Origin: Chryseobacterium wanjuense
GTDB lineage: Bacteria; Bacteroidota; Bacteroidia; Flavobacteriales; Weeksellaceae
Direction of reading: 5' to 3'
Length of the DNA: 64,000 nucleotides
NCBI RefSeq assembly: GCF_900111495.1
Contig: NZ_FOIU01000001.1
Location: 2,294,001-2,358,000 of the forward strand
A program made the position numbers and the translations under genes. Shown here piece by piece: positions 25,008 through 32,625 of the stretch. A model generated the notes under the pieces. It did not search any database, had not been told where the DNA came from, and saw only the letters and a program-made list of their open reading frames with translations. Numbering within the stretch: the stretch's first letter is position 1; each line of letters starts with the position of its first letter.

Positions 25008-25358
25008 TTAATTATTGAAAAAAGCTCTTAAATTTCCAAGATTTTCCTTGTCGTTTCCAATGAAAATTTTATCATCGGTAAGGAAAACAGGACGCTTCAA
25101 AAAGGTATAGTGATCCAGCAGCAATTCTTTAAAATCCTTTTCTCCCAAAGACTTTATGTCCAGTTCTCTTAATTTGATCTGAGTAGATTTTTTACTGAAC
25201 AATGCTTCGTAAGATTTTGTATGCTTGAACATTTCTTCAAGCTCGTCTTTTGTAATCGGTTGTTTTTTTATTTCGCGAAGTTCCCAGTCTTTAAGATTGA
25301 ACTGAGCTAAAATTTTTCTACAGGTGTCACACGTATTAAGATAAAATACTTTTTTCAT
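25008..25358 (-). CDS. ArsC/Spx-like thioredoxin-fold protein
   Basis: A 116-residue protein of the arsenate reductase (ArsC)/Spx/YffB family. An N-terminal CDTC redox motif (Cys10 and Cys13) is followed by KDWELREIKKQPITKDEL, with the family's conserved RPVFLTDDKIFIG near the C-terminus. No arsenic-resistance genes are nearby, so a true arsenate reductase role is not supported by context; a general thiol or regulatory role is equally possible. Confidence 0.8.
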   Translation of the reverse strand: MKKVFYLNTCDTCRKILAQFNLKDWELREIKKQPITKDELEEMFKHTKSYEALFSKKSTQIKLRELDIKSLGEKDFKELLLDHYTFLKRPVFLTDDKIFIGNDKENLGNLRAFFNN

Positions 25359-25421
25359 TCTCCAAAAGTAAGATTTAATCTAAAGTTTTAAAAATTATTA
25401 AATACCTTTATTCAAATTTTT

Positions 25422-25895
25422 ATGAGAATGGAGAACAAACCTATCACTTTTCAGTTTATTTCAGAACCTTCAGACGTCAACTACGGAGGAAATGTACATG
25501 GGGGAAGTGTGATGAAGTGGATCGATCAGGCGGGGTATGCCTGCGCAACAACCTGGAGTGGAAATTATTCTGTAACCGTCTATGTTGGCGGAATCCGTTT
25601 CTACGAACCCATTAAAATAGGGGAAATTGTAAAGGTAGAAGCACAGGTGATCTATACAGGTTCTTCAAGTATGCATATTTCGATTAATGTTTTTTCGCGA
25701 AACTTAAAGCAACCGAATTTCGATAAGAAAACGCATTGTATCATTGTTTTTGTGGCAGTTGATGAAAACGGAAAAAAACTTCCGGTTCCGAAATGGATCC
25801 CGGAAACTGAGGAAGAAAAACAACAGGAACAATACGCAAAACGCCTGATGGAACTGAGAACGCAGATTGAGGACGAAATGAAACCTTTTTTATAA
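25422..25895 (+). CDS. YciA-like acyl-CoA thioesterase
   Basis: A 157-residue hotdog-fold thioesterase. The active-site block NYGGNVHGGSVMKWIDQAGYA includes the catalytic Asp on the long helix, and the dimer strand IRFYEPIKIGEIVKVEAQVI follows. It is of the cytosolic acyl-CoA hydrolase (YciA/BACH) type. A second in-frame ATG lies at 25428. The stop overlaps the start of the next gene by one base (TAATG), indicating translational coupling. Confidence 0.87.
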   Translation: MRMENKPITFQFISEPSDVNYGGNVHGGSVMKWIDQAGYACATTWSGNYSVTVYVGGIRFYEPIKIGEIVKVEAQVIYTGSSSMHISINVFSRNLKQPNFDKKTHCIIVFVAVDENGKKLPVPKWIPETEEEKQQEQYAKRLMELRTQIEDEMKPFL

Positions 25896-26764
25896 TGCAG
25901 CGAAACGAATTCATAAAATTATCTTCATTAGGACTTTTAGGTTTATATTCCTGTGGTACTTCTCAACTATTAACGAATAAAAAAACATTGGCCATTCAGT
26001 TATACACCATTCGTGATGCTATTTCCGAAAACCTTGAAAAAGCTCTGGAAAAGTTGGTGAATTTAGGATTTACCGAACTGGAAATTTATGGCTATAATGG
26101 CAGTTTTTTCGGGAAAAACAGAAATGAATTTCAATCGATTTTAAAAAATATTGGTTTAAAAGTGATCAGCTCGCATCACACAACCGGAATTCTTCACAAT
26201 GACAAAGGAACTTTATTAAACAATTGGGAAAAATCTGTTGAAGATTTACACTTCATTGGCGCGAAATATATGGTTTGCTCTTATCTTTTTCCGGAAGAAA
26301 GAACTATAGAAAATTATAAAAAACTTCCTGAATTATTAGAAAAATCAGGAGAAATTACAAAAAATGCTTCAATTCAGTTTGCCTATCACAATCATGATTT
26401 TGAGTTTGAAAAATTTGATGAAACACAGAATGTTTATGATTTTATTTTAGAAAATTCTTCATCCGATTTGGTGAAAATGGAACTTGATTTATACTGGATT
26501 TCAAAAGCGGGCATTGATCCATTAACTTATTTTGAAAAATATCCGAAAAGATTTCCGTTGTGGCATGTGAAAGACATGAAAGCCGGAACAAAAGATTTTG
26601 CAGAAATCGGAAACGGAACAATAGATTTTAAAAGAATTTTTGAAGCTCGAGAAAAAGCCGGACTTAAGCATTGGTTTCTGGAGCAGGATTCCAGTGATAA
26701 AGATATTTTTGAAAGTATCGCCATCAGCAAAAAATATATTCTTGAACAGTCTTATTTCCAATAA
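25895..26764 (+). CDS. Sugar phosphate isomerase/epimerase (TIM barrel)
   Basis: A 289-residue xylose-isomerase-like TIM barrel. The N-terminus (MQRNEFIKLSSLGLLGLYSC) looks like an export or lipoprotein signal with Cys at residue 20, so it is probably periplasmic. Metal-ligand candidates lie in QFAYHNHDFEFE, MELDLYWISKAG, WHVKDMK and FLEQDSS, the usual E/D/H/E pattern. Substrate unknown. It overlaps the thioesterase gene by one base and is followed by a GLPGLI gene. Confidence 0.82.
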   Translation: MQRNEFIKLSSLGLLGLYSCGTSQLLTNKKTLAIQLYTIRDAISENLEKALEKLVNLGFTELEIYGYNGSFFGKNRNEFQSILKNIGLKVISSHHTTGILHNDKGTLLNNWEKSVEDLHFIGAKYMVCSYLFPEERTIENYKKLPELLEKSGEITKNASIQFAYHNHDFEFEKFDETQNVYDFILENSSSDLVKMELDLYWISKAGIDPLTYFEKYPKRFPLWHVKDMKAGTKDFAEIGNGTIDFKRIFEAREKAGLKHWFLEQDSSDKDIFESIAISKKYILEQSYFQ

Positions 26765-26788
26765 AACAAAACCAACACAAAGCCAATC

Positions 26789-27625
26789 ATGAAAATTTTA
26801 AATCTTATTTGTTTATTCATCATCGTTTCGTTAAGCGCGCAAACTCACAGATTTATTTATGAGCTTCAATTAAAAATGGATTCCACAGAGTCTGATTATC
26901 AAAAGTTTAACATGATTCTGGACATCAATTCTAAAGATGTTAAATTCTATGGTCGCAACCTTCTGATTGCCGATTCACTGAATAAAAAATTCGGAAATAT
27001 GAATAACAAACATGTTGACATGACCGGGCAGATCGTTAAAAGAAAAATCAACACCTTTGATAATGAGAACTTTATCAATATTAAGTTTGGATATTACTCA
27101 TTCAAAACCCATGATAAAATCGCCTGGAACATCTCTAATGAGACGAAGAAAGTGCAGAATTATACATTACAAAAAGCCACCGCCACATTTGGAGATCGAA
27201 ATTGGACAGCGTGGTTTAATAAAGAAATTCCCTTTAATGAAGGGCCTTTCAAATTTTCAGGACTTCCGGGATTGGTTTTTGAAATCTATGACACAAAAAG
27301 AAATTTTATTTACAACCTTGTAAAAAGTCAGGAACTTGCGAACATCTATCCTACCGAAGATTTTCTGGAGTCGAATTTTGCAAATAAGGCCATTCCAATT
27401 AACGAAAAGCAAAAACAAAAACTTTTATTAGAATTTTATAATGATCCTTTCTCATTTGAGAGAACAAATTTCAATAAGAACAACAGTAATTTAAATATAA
27501 ATATCGGCGGCAAAGAAATCCGTTCCATTGACGAGCTCAACGCGCAGGTCAAAAGTATGCAGGAAATTATTAGAAAATACAATAATCCCGTTGAAATCGA
27601 CAAAGCTATTCATTATAAGAATTAA
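26789..27625 (+). CDS. GLPGLI family protein
   Basis: A 278-residue exported protein (signal peptide to about residue 18, SLSAQ) of the GLPGLI family, a Bacteroidota-specific group of unknown function. The family motif is SGLPGLVFEIYD, with GLPGL at residues 158-162, preceded by the typical NWTAWFNKEIPFNEGPFKF. It starts 25 bases after the epimerase gene. A second member lies at 31667. Confidence 0.9.
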   Translation: MKILNLICLFIIVSLSAQTHRFIYELQLKMDSTESDYQKFNMILDINSKDVKFYGRNLLIADSLNKKFGNMNNKHVDMTGQIVKRKINTFDNENFINIKFGYYSFKTHDKIAWNISNETKKVQNYTLQKATATFGDRNWTAWFNKEIPFNEGPFKFSGLPGLVFEIYDTKRNFIYNLVKSQELANIYPTEDFLESNFANKAIPINEKQKQKLLLEFYNDPFSFERTNFNKNNSNLNINIGGKEIRSIDELNAQVKSMQEIIRKYNNPVEIDKAIHYKN

Positions 27626-27644
27626 AATATTTCAAAATATTCGT

Positions 27645-27652
27645 TATATTTG
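27645..27652 (+). promoter_or_regulatory. Candidate -7 promoter box for riboswitch transcript
   Basis: TATATTTG matches TAnnTTTG and lies six bases before the start of the fluoride aptamer, which places the predicted transcription start at its 5' edge. No clear -33 TTG. Confidence 0.5.
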
Positions 27653-27658
27653 CAATGA

Positions 27659-27724
27659 TAAAAGGAAATGGTGTTCTTCCTTACCCAACCGTCCCGTTTC
27701 AAACGGAACTGATGACGCCTGATT
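27659..27724 (+). ncRNA. Fluoride riboswitch (crcB motif)
   Basis: The sequence has the fluoride aptamer's conserved blocks in order: AAAGGAAATGGTGTTCTTCC (27661-27680), CCAACCGTCCCGTTT, and CGGAACTGATGACGCCT (27704-27720). These include the invariant ATGGTGTTC and TGATGACGCCT elements. It lies 35 bases upstream of a CLC-type antiporter gene, as known for fluoride-resistance genes. The 3' closing strand CCTGATT (27718-27724) is complementary to AATCAGG (27746-27752), which covers the ribosome-binding site, suggesting control of translation. Confidence 0.88.
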
Positions 27725-27745
27725 GTAAGATTATTAATAATAATT

Positions 27746-27752
27746 AATCAGG
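27746..27752 (+). promoter_or_regulatory. Sequestrable Shine-Dalgarno region
   Basis: AATCAGG, six bases before the ATG at 27759, is exactly complementary to CCTGATT at the aptamer's 3' edge (loop of 21 bases). With fluoride bound the CCT would be held in the aptamer and the site freed. This is inference from complementarity. Confidence 0.6.
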
Positions 27753-27758
27753 TAAATT

Positions 27759-29063
27759 ATGTCTAAACATCAACGAACTTTAAGCGATACATCAATCATT
27801 CAGATCAGGATTTTTTTCAGAAAATATCCGGCTTTACCTTATGTTTTAAAATGGCTTTGCATAAGCCTTATTATCGGAGCATTGGTCGGAACCACTTCTG
27901 CAGGCTTTCTACAGTCTCTGGAATGGGCTACAAATTTCAGGGAAAATCACCTCTGGCTGATTGCATTTTTGCCCGTTGCCGGCTTTATGGTCGGGCTTTT
28001 ATATTATTATTTCGGGAAAGATGTCGAGGCAGGAAATAATCTGTTGATTGAAAACATTCATGATCCGAAAGACATTATTCCTTTTAAAATGGCACCTTTT
28101 GTTTATTTGGGAACTATTATTACACACTTTTTTGGAGGTTCTGCAGGTCGGGAAGGTACGGCTTTACAGATGGCAGGAGCAATTTCAGATCAATTGACAA
28201 AACCTTTTAGACTAGATAAAAGCGAAAGAAAAATTTTAATCATTTCTGCCATTGCAGCTGGATTTGGTTCAGTTTTCGGGACACCTTTGGCCGGAGCGGT
28301 TTTCGGTCTGGAAGTTTTTCTGATCGGTAGAATTCGTTATAATGCTATTTTTCCAGCTTTTGCTTCTGCAATTTTGGCGGATTGGGCAACCAATCTCTGG
28401 AATGTAAAACATACACATTATCATATTGATTTTATCCCAAAGCTTGAACTTTTACCGATAGTATACAGTGTTTTAGCAGGAATAGTTTTCGGGATTTGTG
28501 CAGCAGTTTTCAGTAAATCGATGCACTGGGCGAGCTCTCTTTTTAAATCAAAAATACACTATCCTCCCCTTCGTCCTGTTATTGGCGGGGTTTTGGTCGC
28601 TGCCGCTGTTTTTGCAATGGGAACGACAAGATACATTGGCCTTGGAATTCCTGTTATTTTGGAATCTTTTGAAAAACAGCTTCCGTTGTATGATTTTGCT
28701 TTAAAAATGATTTTCACTATTGTGACGCTTTCCGCAGGATTCAAAGGCGGTGAAGTGACTCCGTTGTTCTTTATCGGGGCGACATTGGGAAGTGCATTGG
28801 CATTATTTATTCCGCTTCCTTTTGGATTGCTGGCGGGAATGGGATTTGTGGCCGTTTTTGCGGGGGCAACTAATACTCCTCTCGCGTGTATGCTCATGGG
28901 CATTGAATTATTCGGTGCAGAATGTGGAATTTATGTGGCCATTGCCTGTGTTGTATCTTATTTGTTTTCAGGAAATAACAGCATTTATACCAAACAAAAA
29001 ATAGGAGAAGCGAAAAACAGGAGATTTGAAAATTTTAATGATAAAAGCTTTTCTGATTTATAA
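27759..29063 (+). CDS. clcF: CLC-F type fluoride/proton antiporter
   Basis: A 434-residue CLC-family membrane protein with about ten hydrophobic segments and no C-terminal CBS domains. In place of the chloride-filter motif GSGIP it has GNNLL (residues 92-96), and the gating-glutamate motif is GREGT (130-134, Glu132) rather than GxEGP. Both features fit the fluoride-specific CLC-F (EriC-F) branch. The fluoride riboswitch directly upstream independently supports fluoride export as its role. A terminator follows. Confidence 0.88.
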   Translation: MSKHQRTLSDTSIIQIRIFFRKYPALPYVLKWLCISLIIGALVGTTSAGFLQSLEWATNFRENHLWLIAFLPVAGFMVGLLYYYFGKDVEAGNNLLIENIHDPKDIIPFKMAPFVYLGTIITHFFGGSAGREGTALQMAGAISDQLTKPFRLDKSERKILIISAIAAGFGSVFGTPLAGAVFGLEVFLIGRIRYNAIFPAFASAILADWATNLWNVKHTHYHIDFIPKLELLPIVYSVLAGIVFGICAAVFSKSMHWASSLFKSKIHYPPLRPVIGGVLVAAAVFAMGTTRYIGLGIPVILESFEKQLPLYDFALKMIFTIVTLSAGFKGGEVTPLFFIGATLGSALALFIPLPFGLLAGMGFVAVFAGATNTPLACMLMGIELFGAECGIYVAIACVVSYLFSGNNSIYTKQKIGEAKNRRFENFNDKSFSDL

Positions 29064-29087
29064 AAATCTATGATCGTCTTAAATAAC

Positions 29088-29115
29088 AAAAACCTTTTGA
29101 AAACAAAAGGTTTTT
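29088..29115 (+). terminator. Intrinsic terminator after clcF
   Basis: 12-bp arms AAAAACCTTTTG (29088-29099) and CAAAAGGTTTTT (29104-29115) with a 4-nt loop. Confidence 0.85.
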
Positions 29116-29162
29116 GCGTATTAAATGTGGAAATGTTTATTTCTAGTTGAAATAATTCTTTA

Positions 29163-29357
29163 TTAACAAGTAATTACTTGTGGACATGCGATGTACTGTA
29201 CGCAATATTTAGGACCTGTAACGGCACCTGTACAGCTGCAACCGCAAAGAGACAGATCCGGAGTACCCAATGATCCTCCTCCACCTATACCTCCTACGAT
29301 ATTTTTAAGATCTTCTTTTCTTAATTTTTTACCGTTTTTTAAAATGTTGTTTTGCAT
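29163..29357 (-). CDS. Double-glycine leader peptide, bacteriocin-like
   Basis: A 64-residue peptide. The frame extends up to a TTG at 29381, but the ATG at 29357 is the likelier start. Residues 1-23 form a classical double-glycine leader ending KKLRKEDLKNIVGG, the type cleaved by peptidase-containing ABC exporters. The predicted 41-residue mature part is Gly-rich and has six Cys (LCGCSC, YC, AC, TC), suggesting disulfide bonds or modification. No exporter, immunity or modification gene is adjacent. Antibacterial activity is not shown by sequence; a secreted signalling or surface peptide is equally possible. Confidence 0.75.
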   Translation of the reverse strand: MQNNILKNGKKLRKEDLKNIVGGIGGGGSLGTPDLSLCGCSCTGAVTGPKYCVQYIACPQVITC

Positions 29358-29529
29358 GTGATTTGGTTTTTGATTTGACAATATAGTTTTTAGTTACCTT
29401 CCAAAGTTAAACAAATATTAATTATTCAACGCATAATTTAATATTAAATTTTATAAATTATTTGTTTTGTTGAACTTATTATTAGTATAACGGAAATTGA
29501 TATTTAAATATTTCTTAAACAGTCCTTAA

Positions 29530-30771
29530 TTATTCTGTAAATTCCAGGTCTTTGTTGTGAGTCTCCGAGATCGTTAATGACGAATAAAAAGCCAGTCCGA
29601 ACACGATGATTCCTACAATCGCAGCACTCATAATCACGGAAAAATCTTTCTTAAAAAAATCAAAAGCCAGGATCATGACAGGAACCAATCCGCGAACCAT
29701 ATTCGGAACGGTGGTCGTAGCCGTATTTCTGATATTGGTGCCGAACTGTTCCGCCGCTAAAGTCACAAACATCGCCCAATAGCCCGTTCCCAAGCCCAGC
29801 CAGACGCAGAAAAGATAGTATTTTGTTTCCGTATTTGTATTTCCGAAGAGCATGAAGGCAACACCGATAATTGTGAAAGCCAGCATGTAGAAAATCGCCA
29901 TTTTACGGGATTTTAAAGCATGGGAAATAAATCCGCTCATGAGATCGCCGACGGAAATTCCTACGTATGCCCACATAATTGCTTTTCCGGGGTTCAGGTC
30001 TGTAATTCCTAATTCCGGCGCAAACTGATTGGCCAAAACCGCAAGAATCCCGATGCAGTACCATGTTGGCAATCCGACGGCAATGCATTTTAAATATCTA
30101 ATCAAGCGGTCTTTATTGGTAAAAAATGACAGGAAATTCCCTTTTGAAACCGATTCATGTTCAATATTTTTATAAATCCCTGACTCTGAAACACTTATTC
30201 TCAAAAATAAAAGTAAAATTCCCAGAATTCCGCCGATGATGTAGGAAATATTCCACCCTCCGGCTAATTCTACGGTTAATTGAGCCACCACTGCGCCCAT
30301 TAATCCGAAACCAGCCACCACAGAAGTTCCGATCGCTCTCAGATTCTTTGGCAGGCTTTCAGAAACCAGTGTAATTCCCGCTCCGAGCTCTCCGGCAAGA
30401 CCAATCCCCGCAATGAACCTTAATCCGGCGTACTGATACACCAAATGCTCTTTTGGAAAATATGGTAAAAAACCACAGGCGATATTCGCGAGAGAATACA
30501 CCAAAATAGATCCGAATAATACAGATAATCTTCCTTTTTTGTCCCCAAAAATCCCCCAGAAAACGCCGCCAATCAGCAAACCGATCATCTGACAATTGAG
30601 AATGAATGTTCCGTCTACATCCGGATTTAAGCCTAAAGCCTTTAAACTGGGAATCCTAACAATTCCGAATAAAAGTAGATCGTAGATATCTACAAAGTAA
30701 CCTAAAGCGGCAATGATAACGGGAATAGAGAAAATAAGTCTTGCTTTTGCAGACAAAGAAAGTTCTTGCAT
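29530..30771 (-). CDS. MFS transporter
   Basis: A 413-residue major facilitator with twelve predicted helices. The loop 2-3 motif is GDKKGRLSVLFG, and motif LRFIAGIGLAGELGAGITLV follows in the fourth helix. The pattern is closest to sugar-phosphate/organic-anion permeases of the SP/MHS type (proline/betaine or shikimate transporter-like); the substrate cannot be assigned. It stands alone with a large non-coding region upstream. Confidence 0.85.
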   Translation of the reverse strand: MQELSLSAKARLIFSIPVIIAALGYFVDIYDLLLFGIVRIPSLKALGLNPDVDGTFILNCQMIGLLIGGVFWGIFGDKKGRLSVLFGSILVYSLANIACGFLPYFPKEHLVYQYAGLRFIAGIGLAGELGAGITLVSESLPKNLRAIGTSVVAGFGLMGAVVAQLTVELAGGWNISYIIGGILGILLLFLRISVSESGIYKNIEHESVSKGNFLSFFTNKDRLIRYLKCIAVGLPTWYCIGILAVLANQFAPELGITDLNPGKAIMWAYVGISVGDLMSGFISHALKSRKMAIFYMLAFTIIGVAFMLFGNTNTETKYYLFCVWLGLGTGYWAMFVTLAAEQFGTNIRNTATTTVPNMVRGLVPVMILAFDFFKKDFSVIMSAAIVGIIVFGLAFYSSLTISETHNKDLEFTE

Positions 30772-31080
30772 TTTGGAGTTTTAAATTTTGCTAAAAATAA
30801 AAATTAATTCAACAAAATACCATTTTTATTAAACATATCTTATTGTACACTATCAATTTTAAAGATACTTTCTCTTGAAATACAATTAATAATTAAAATA
30901 TCAATACATAAACGGATATTTTAGTTTTTTATATCGAGATTTTTAAAGAACAATTGATACAGAGAAATTATTTTTGAAAGCATTCTAAAACTCTTTTATT
31001 TGTGAAAAAAAATATTTAACATTGCAACAGAAAATGGATATTTAATGTATCATTTTAAAATATAAAGCATTAGCTTTTCT
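30772..31080. other. AT-rich non-coding stretch upstream of MFS gene
   Basis: About 310 bp with no credible reading frame. It should contain the MFS promoter on the minus strand. At its right end TAGCTTTT (31071-31078) is a 7-of-8 match to the Bacteroidota -7 box, pointing into the hairpin element at 31081. No other structure is evident. Confidence 0.4.
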
Positions 31081-31190
31081 TGTTAGAGTAAAACTGGTAA
31101 TTTTCAAAAACGACAAGAATATGCAATGCTCGCGCTTCGGCGTGGGCTATTGTTTCTCTGTCGTTTGGGTATACCAGTACCTCTCTAACA
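31081..31190 (+). ncRNA. Candidate structured RNA, 110-nt rod hairpin
   Basis: Four nested stems. TGTTAGAG (31081-31088) pairs with CTCTAACA (31183-31190). ACTGGTA (31093-31099) pairs with TACCAGT (31172-31178). AAACGACA (31108-31115) pairs with TGTCGTTT (31159-31166). CAATGCTCGCGC (31124-31135) pairs with GCGTGGGC plus ATTG (31140-31152, one bulged T). The tip is the very stable tetraloop C-TTCG-G. The two non-Watson-Crick pairs in the tip are wobbles only if the + strand is transcribed. It does not match an RNA family I know, and could also be a palindromic mobile element. Confidence 0.55.
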
Positions 31191-31380
31191 GTAGACATAG
31201 TTCCACGCTTTTTTATTTTTCAATATGAACAGCTAGGAATTTATAAAATTTAACCACGAAGTATTTTGTAGTGTACAATGCAAGAGAAAAATGATTAAAT
31301 AAAAACTTGCAAGTGAACACCAAAGCGCAATCAATGTGTATAAACTTGAGATTCAAAATAAAATTTATAATTTTAAACAA
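31191..31380. other. Leader region of the second double-glycine peptide
   Basis: About 190 bp between the structured hairpin and the peptide gene. Includes TTTAACCACGAAG (from about 31249), a fragment resembling the arm of the inverted repeat at 12028. No gene seen. Confidence 0.4.
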
Positions 31381-31599
31381 ATGAAAAATTTAAAAAAATT
31401 ATCTAGAAATGAGCTTAAAGATGTAACGGGAGGAAGGTTACCACGAGTTTGGATTGCTGAAACTTCATGTGGTGTGATTGCTACCACTACTCAGGATTGG
31501 ACGCCACAACAAGCCCAAGAATGGTTTGAAAAAGTTGAAACAATTAATTGTCCACCACCCACTCATAGTGGTCCTAGTACAAATCTAGCGGGAAATTAA
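31381..31599 (+). CDS. Double-glycine leader peptide linked to GLPGLI gene
   Basis: A 72-residue peptide starting at the ATG at 31381; the upstream extension from 31336 is AT-rich and unlikely to be coding. The leader MKNLKKLSRNELKDVTGG (residues 1-18) has the double-glycine cleavage signature of peptidase-containing ABC exporters. The predicted mature part of 54 residues has two Cys (TSC, INC) and a Trp/Gln-rich middle (TTQDWTPQQAQEWFEKVE). It is followed after 67 bases by a GLPGLI gene on the same strand, suggesting one operon. The mature sequences of this and the peptide at 29163 are unrelated. Confidence 0.75.
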   Translation: MKNLKKLSRNELKDVTGGRLPRVWIAETSCGVIATTTQDWTPQQAQEWFEKVETINCPPPTHSGPSTNLAGN

Positions 31600-31666
31600 T
31601 CTAAATTAAAGCACTTATAGTGAAACTTATCCCACTATAAGTGCAATTTATAAAGAAACAACACTT

Positions 31667-32518
31667 ATGTATTGCCATAAAAAATTACTTCAACTATTTA
31701 TTATATTTTATTGCACTTCATCTTATGCTCAATCTGAGAAAAAAGATTCTTTGCGTGGTGAGTTCATTTATCAATTAAAAGCTAAATCTGATATACGAAC
31801 TGATAGTAGATATGAAGAACTTTTCTCATTACAGATAGGTGATAAACGTGCTTTTTTTGCTAGTACTGTATCATTAAAAGGTGACTCAGTAATGACAAAT
31901 TCCGGAACAACAACACATAATCCCAATGGAAGCATCACCCTTGGTTACAAAAAAGGCACTGTAATTCCAAAAACAAATTTTGATTTTACCATTATACAAA
32001 CCAATGAAAATATACAGTATTTCGATTTGGCCTTCATGACATTGCTTACTTACAGAGAGCCTGTAATCAAGAACTGGAAGCTTGTAGATGAAACAAAAGT
32101 CATTAATACCATTACCTGCAAAAAAGCAGAAGTTACCTTCAAAGGAAGAAACTGGATTGCATGGTATTCTCCGGAAATTCCTTTTCCGTATGGCCCGATG
32201 AAATTTAGCGGATTACCCGGATTAATTATCAAAATAACAGATGATAAAGGAGATTATGATTTTGAGCTTGTAAAATCTGTTTCTAATTCTAAGCTCAAAG
32301 GCAGATTAATTAACATTAAAGAAAGTAGATATACCCATGCCATAGAAACAACACAGCCGAAGCTGAAAGAAGCAATAAAAAACGTCAGAGCTAATGCTGC
32401 TGCCGTCCTCGCAAGCCAAGGAACTACAATTATAAAAGGACAGGAAATATTGAGACAAAGAGAAAAAAAACGAGAAGAAAATCAGAAATATGCAAATCCG
32501 CTAGAACTTAGTAATTAA
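31667..32518 (+). CDS. GLPGLI family protein
   Basis: A 283-residue exported protein with a signal peptide of about 22 residues (ending SSYAQ). The complete family motif GLPGLI lies at residues 182-187 within GPMKFSGLPGLIIKITD, preceded by NWIAWYSPEIPFPYGP. The C-terminal 60 residues are basic and helical (REKKREENQKYANPLELSN). It follows a double-glycine peptide gene. The family is known by motif only; a link to peptide export or the cell envelope is inference from position. Confidence 0.92.
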   Translation: MYCHKKLLQLFIIFYCTSSYAQSEKKDSLRGEFIYQLKAKSDIRTDSRYEELFSLQIGDKRAFFASTVSLKGDSVMTNSGTTTHNPNGSITLGYKKGTVIPKTNFDFTIIQTNENIQYFDLAFMTLLTYREPVIKNWKLVDETKVINTITCKKAEVTFKGRNWIAWYSPEIPFPYGPMKFSGLPGLIIKITDDKGDYDFELVKSVSNSKLKGRLINIKESRYTHAIETTQPKLKEAIKNVRANAAAVLASQGTTIIKGQEILRQREKKREENQKYANPLELSN

Positions 32519-32574
32519 AGTGCTAATTTTCTCATGTTTTATTTAAAATTTAGTTCTATTTAAATTTAAAAAAC

Positions 32575-32604
32575 AAAAACCTTTCAATTTCTTGAAAGGT
32601 TTTT
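32575..32604. terminator. Bidirectional intrinsic terminator
   Basis: Perfect 13-bp arms AAAAACCTTTCAA (32575-32587) and TTGAAAGGTTTTT (32592-32604) around TTTC, between the convergent GLPGLI and rny genes. Confidence 0.9.
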
Positions 32605-32625
32605 ATATAATATCTTTTTCGATTA

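Noticed and set aside
27057..27323. Alternative frame inside the GLPGLI gene
   Set aside because: It overlaps the conserved GLPGLI motif frame and is Ile/Met-rich from AT-rich codons only.
29388..29529. Further small peptide genes near the double-glycine peptide
   Set aside because: I looked on both strands for a GG leader motif or start with coding character and found none.
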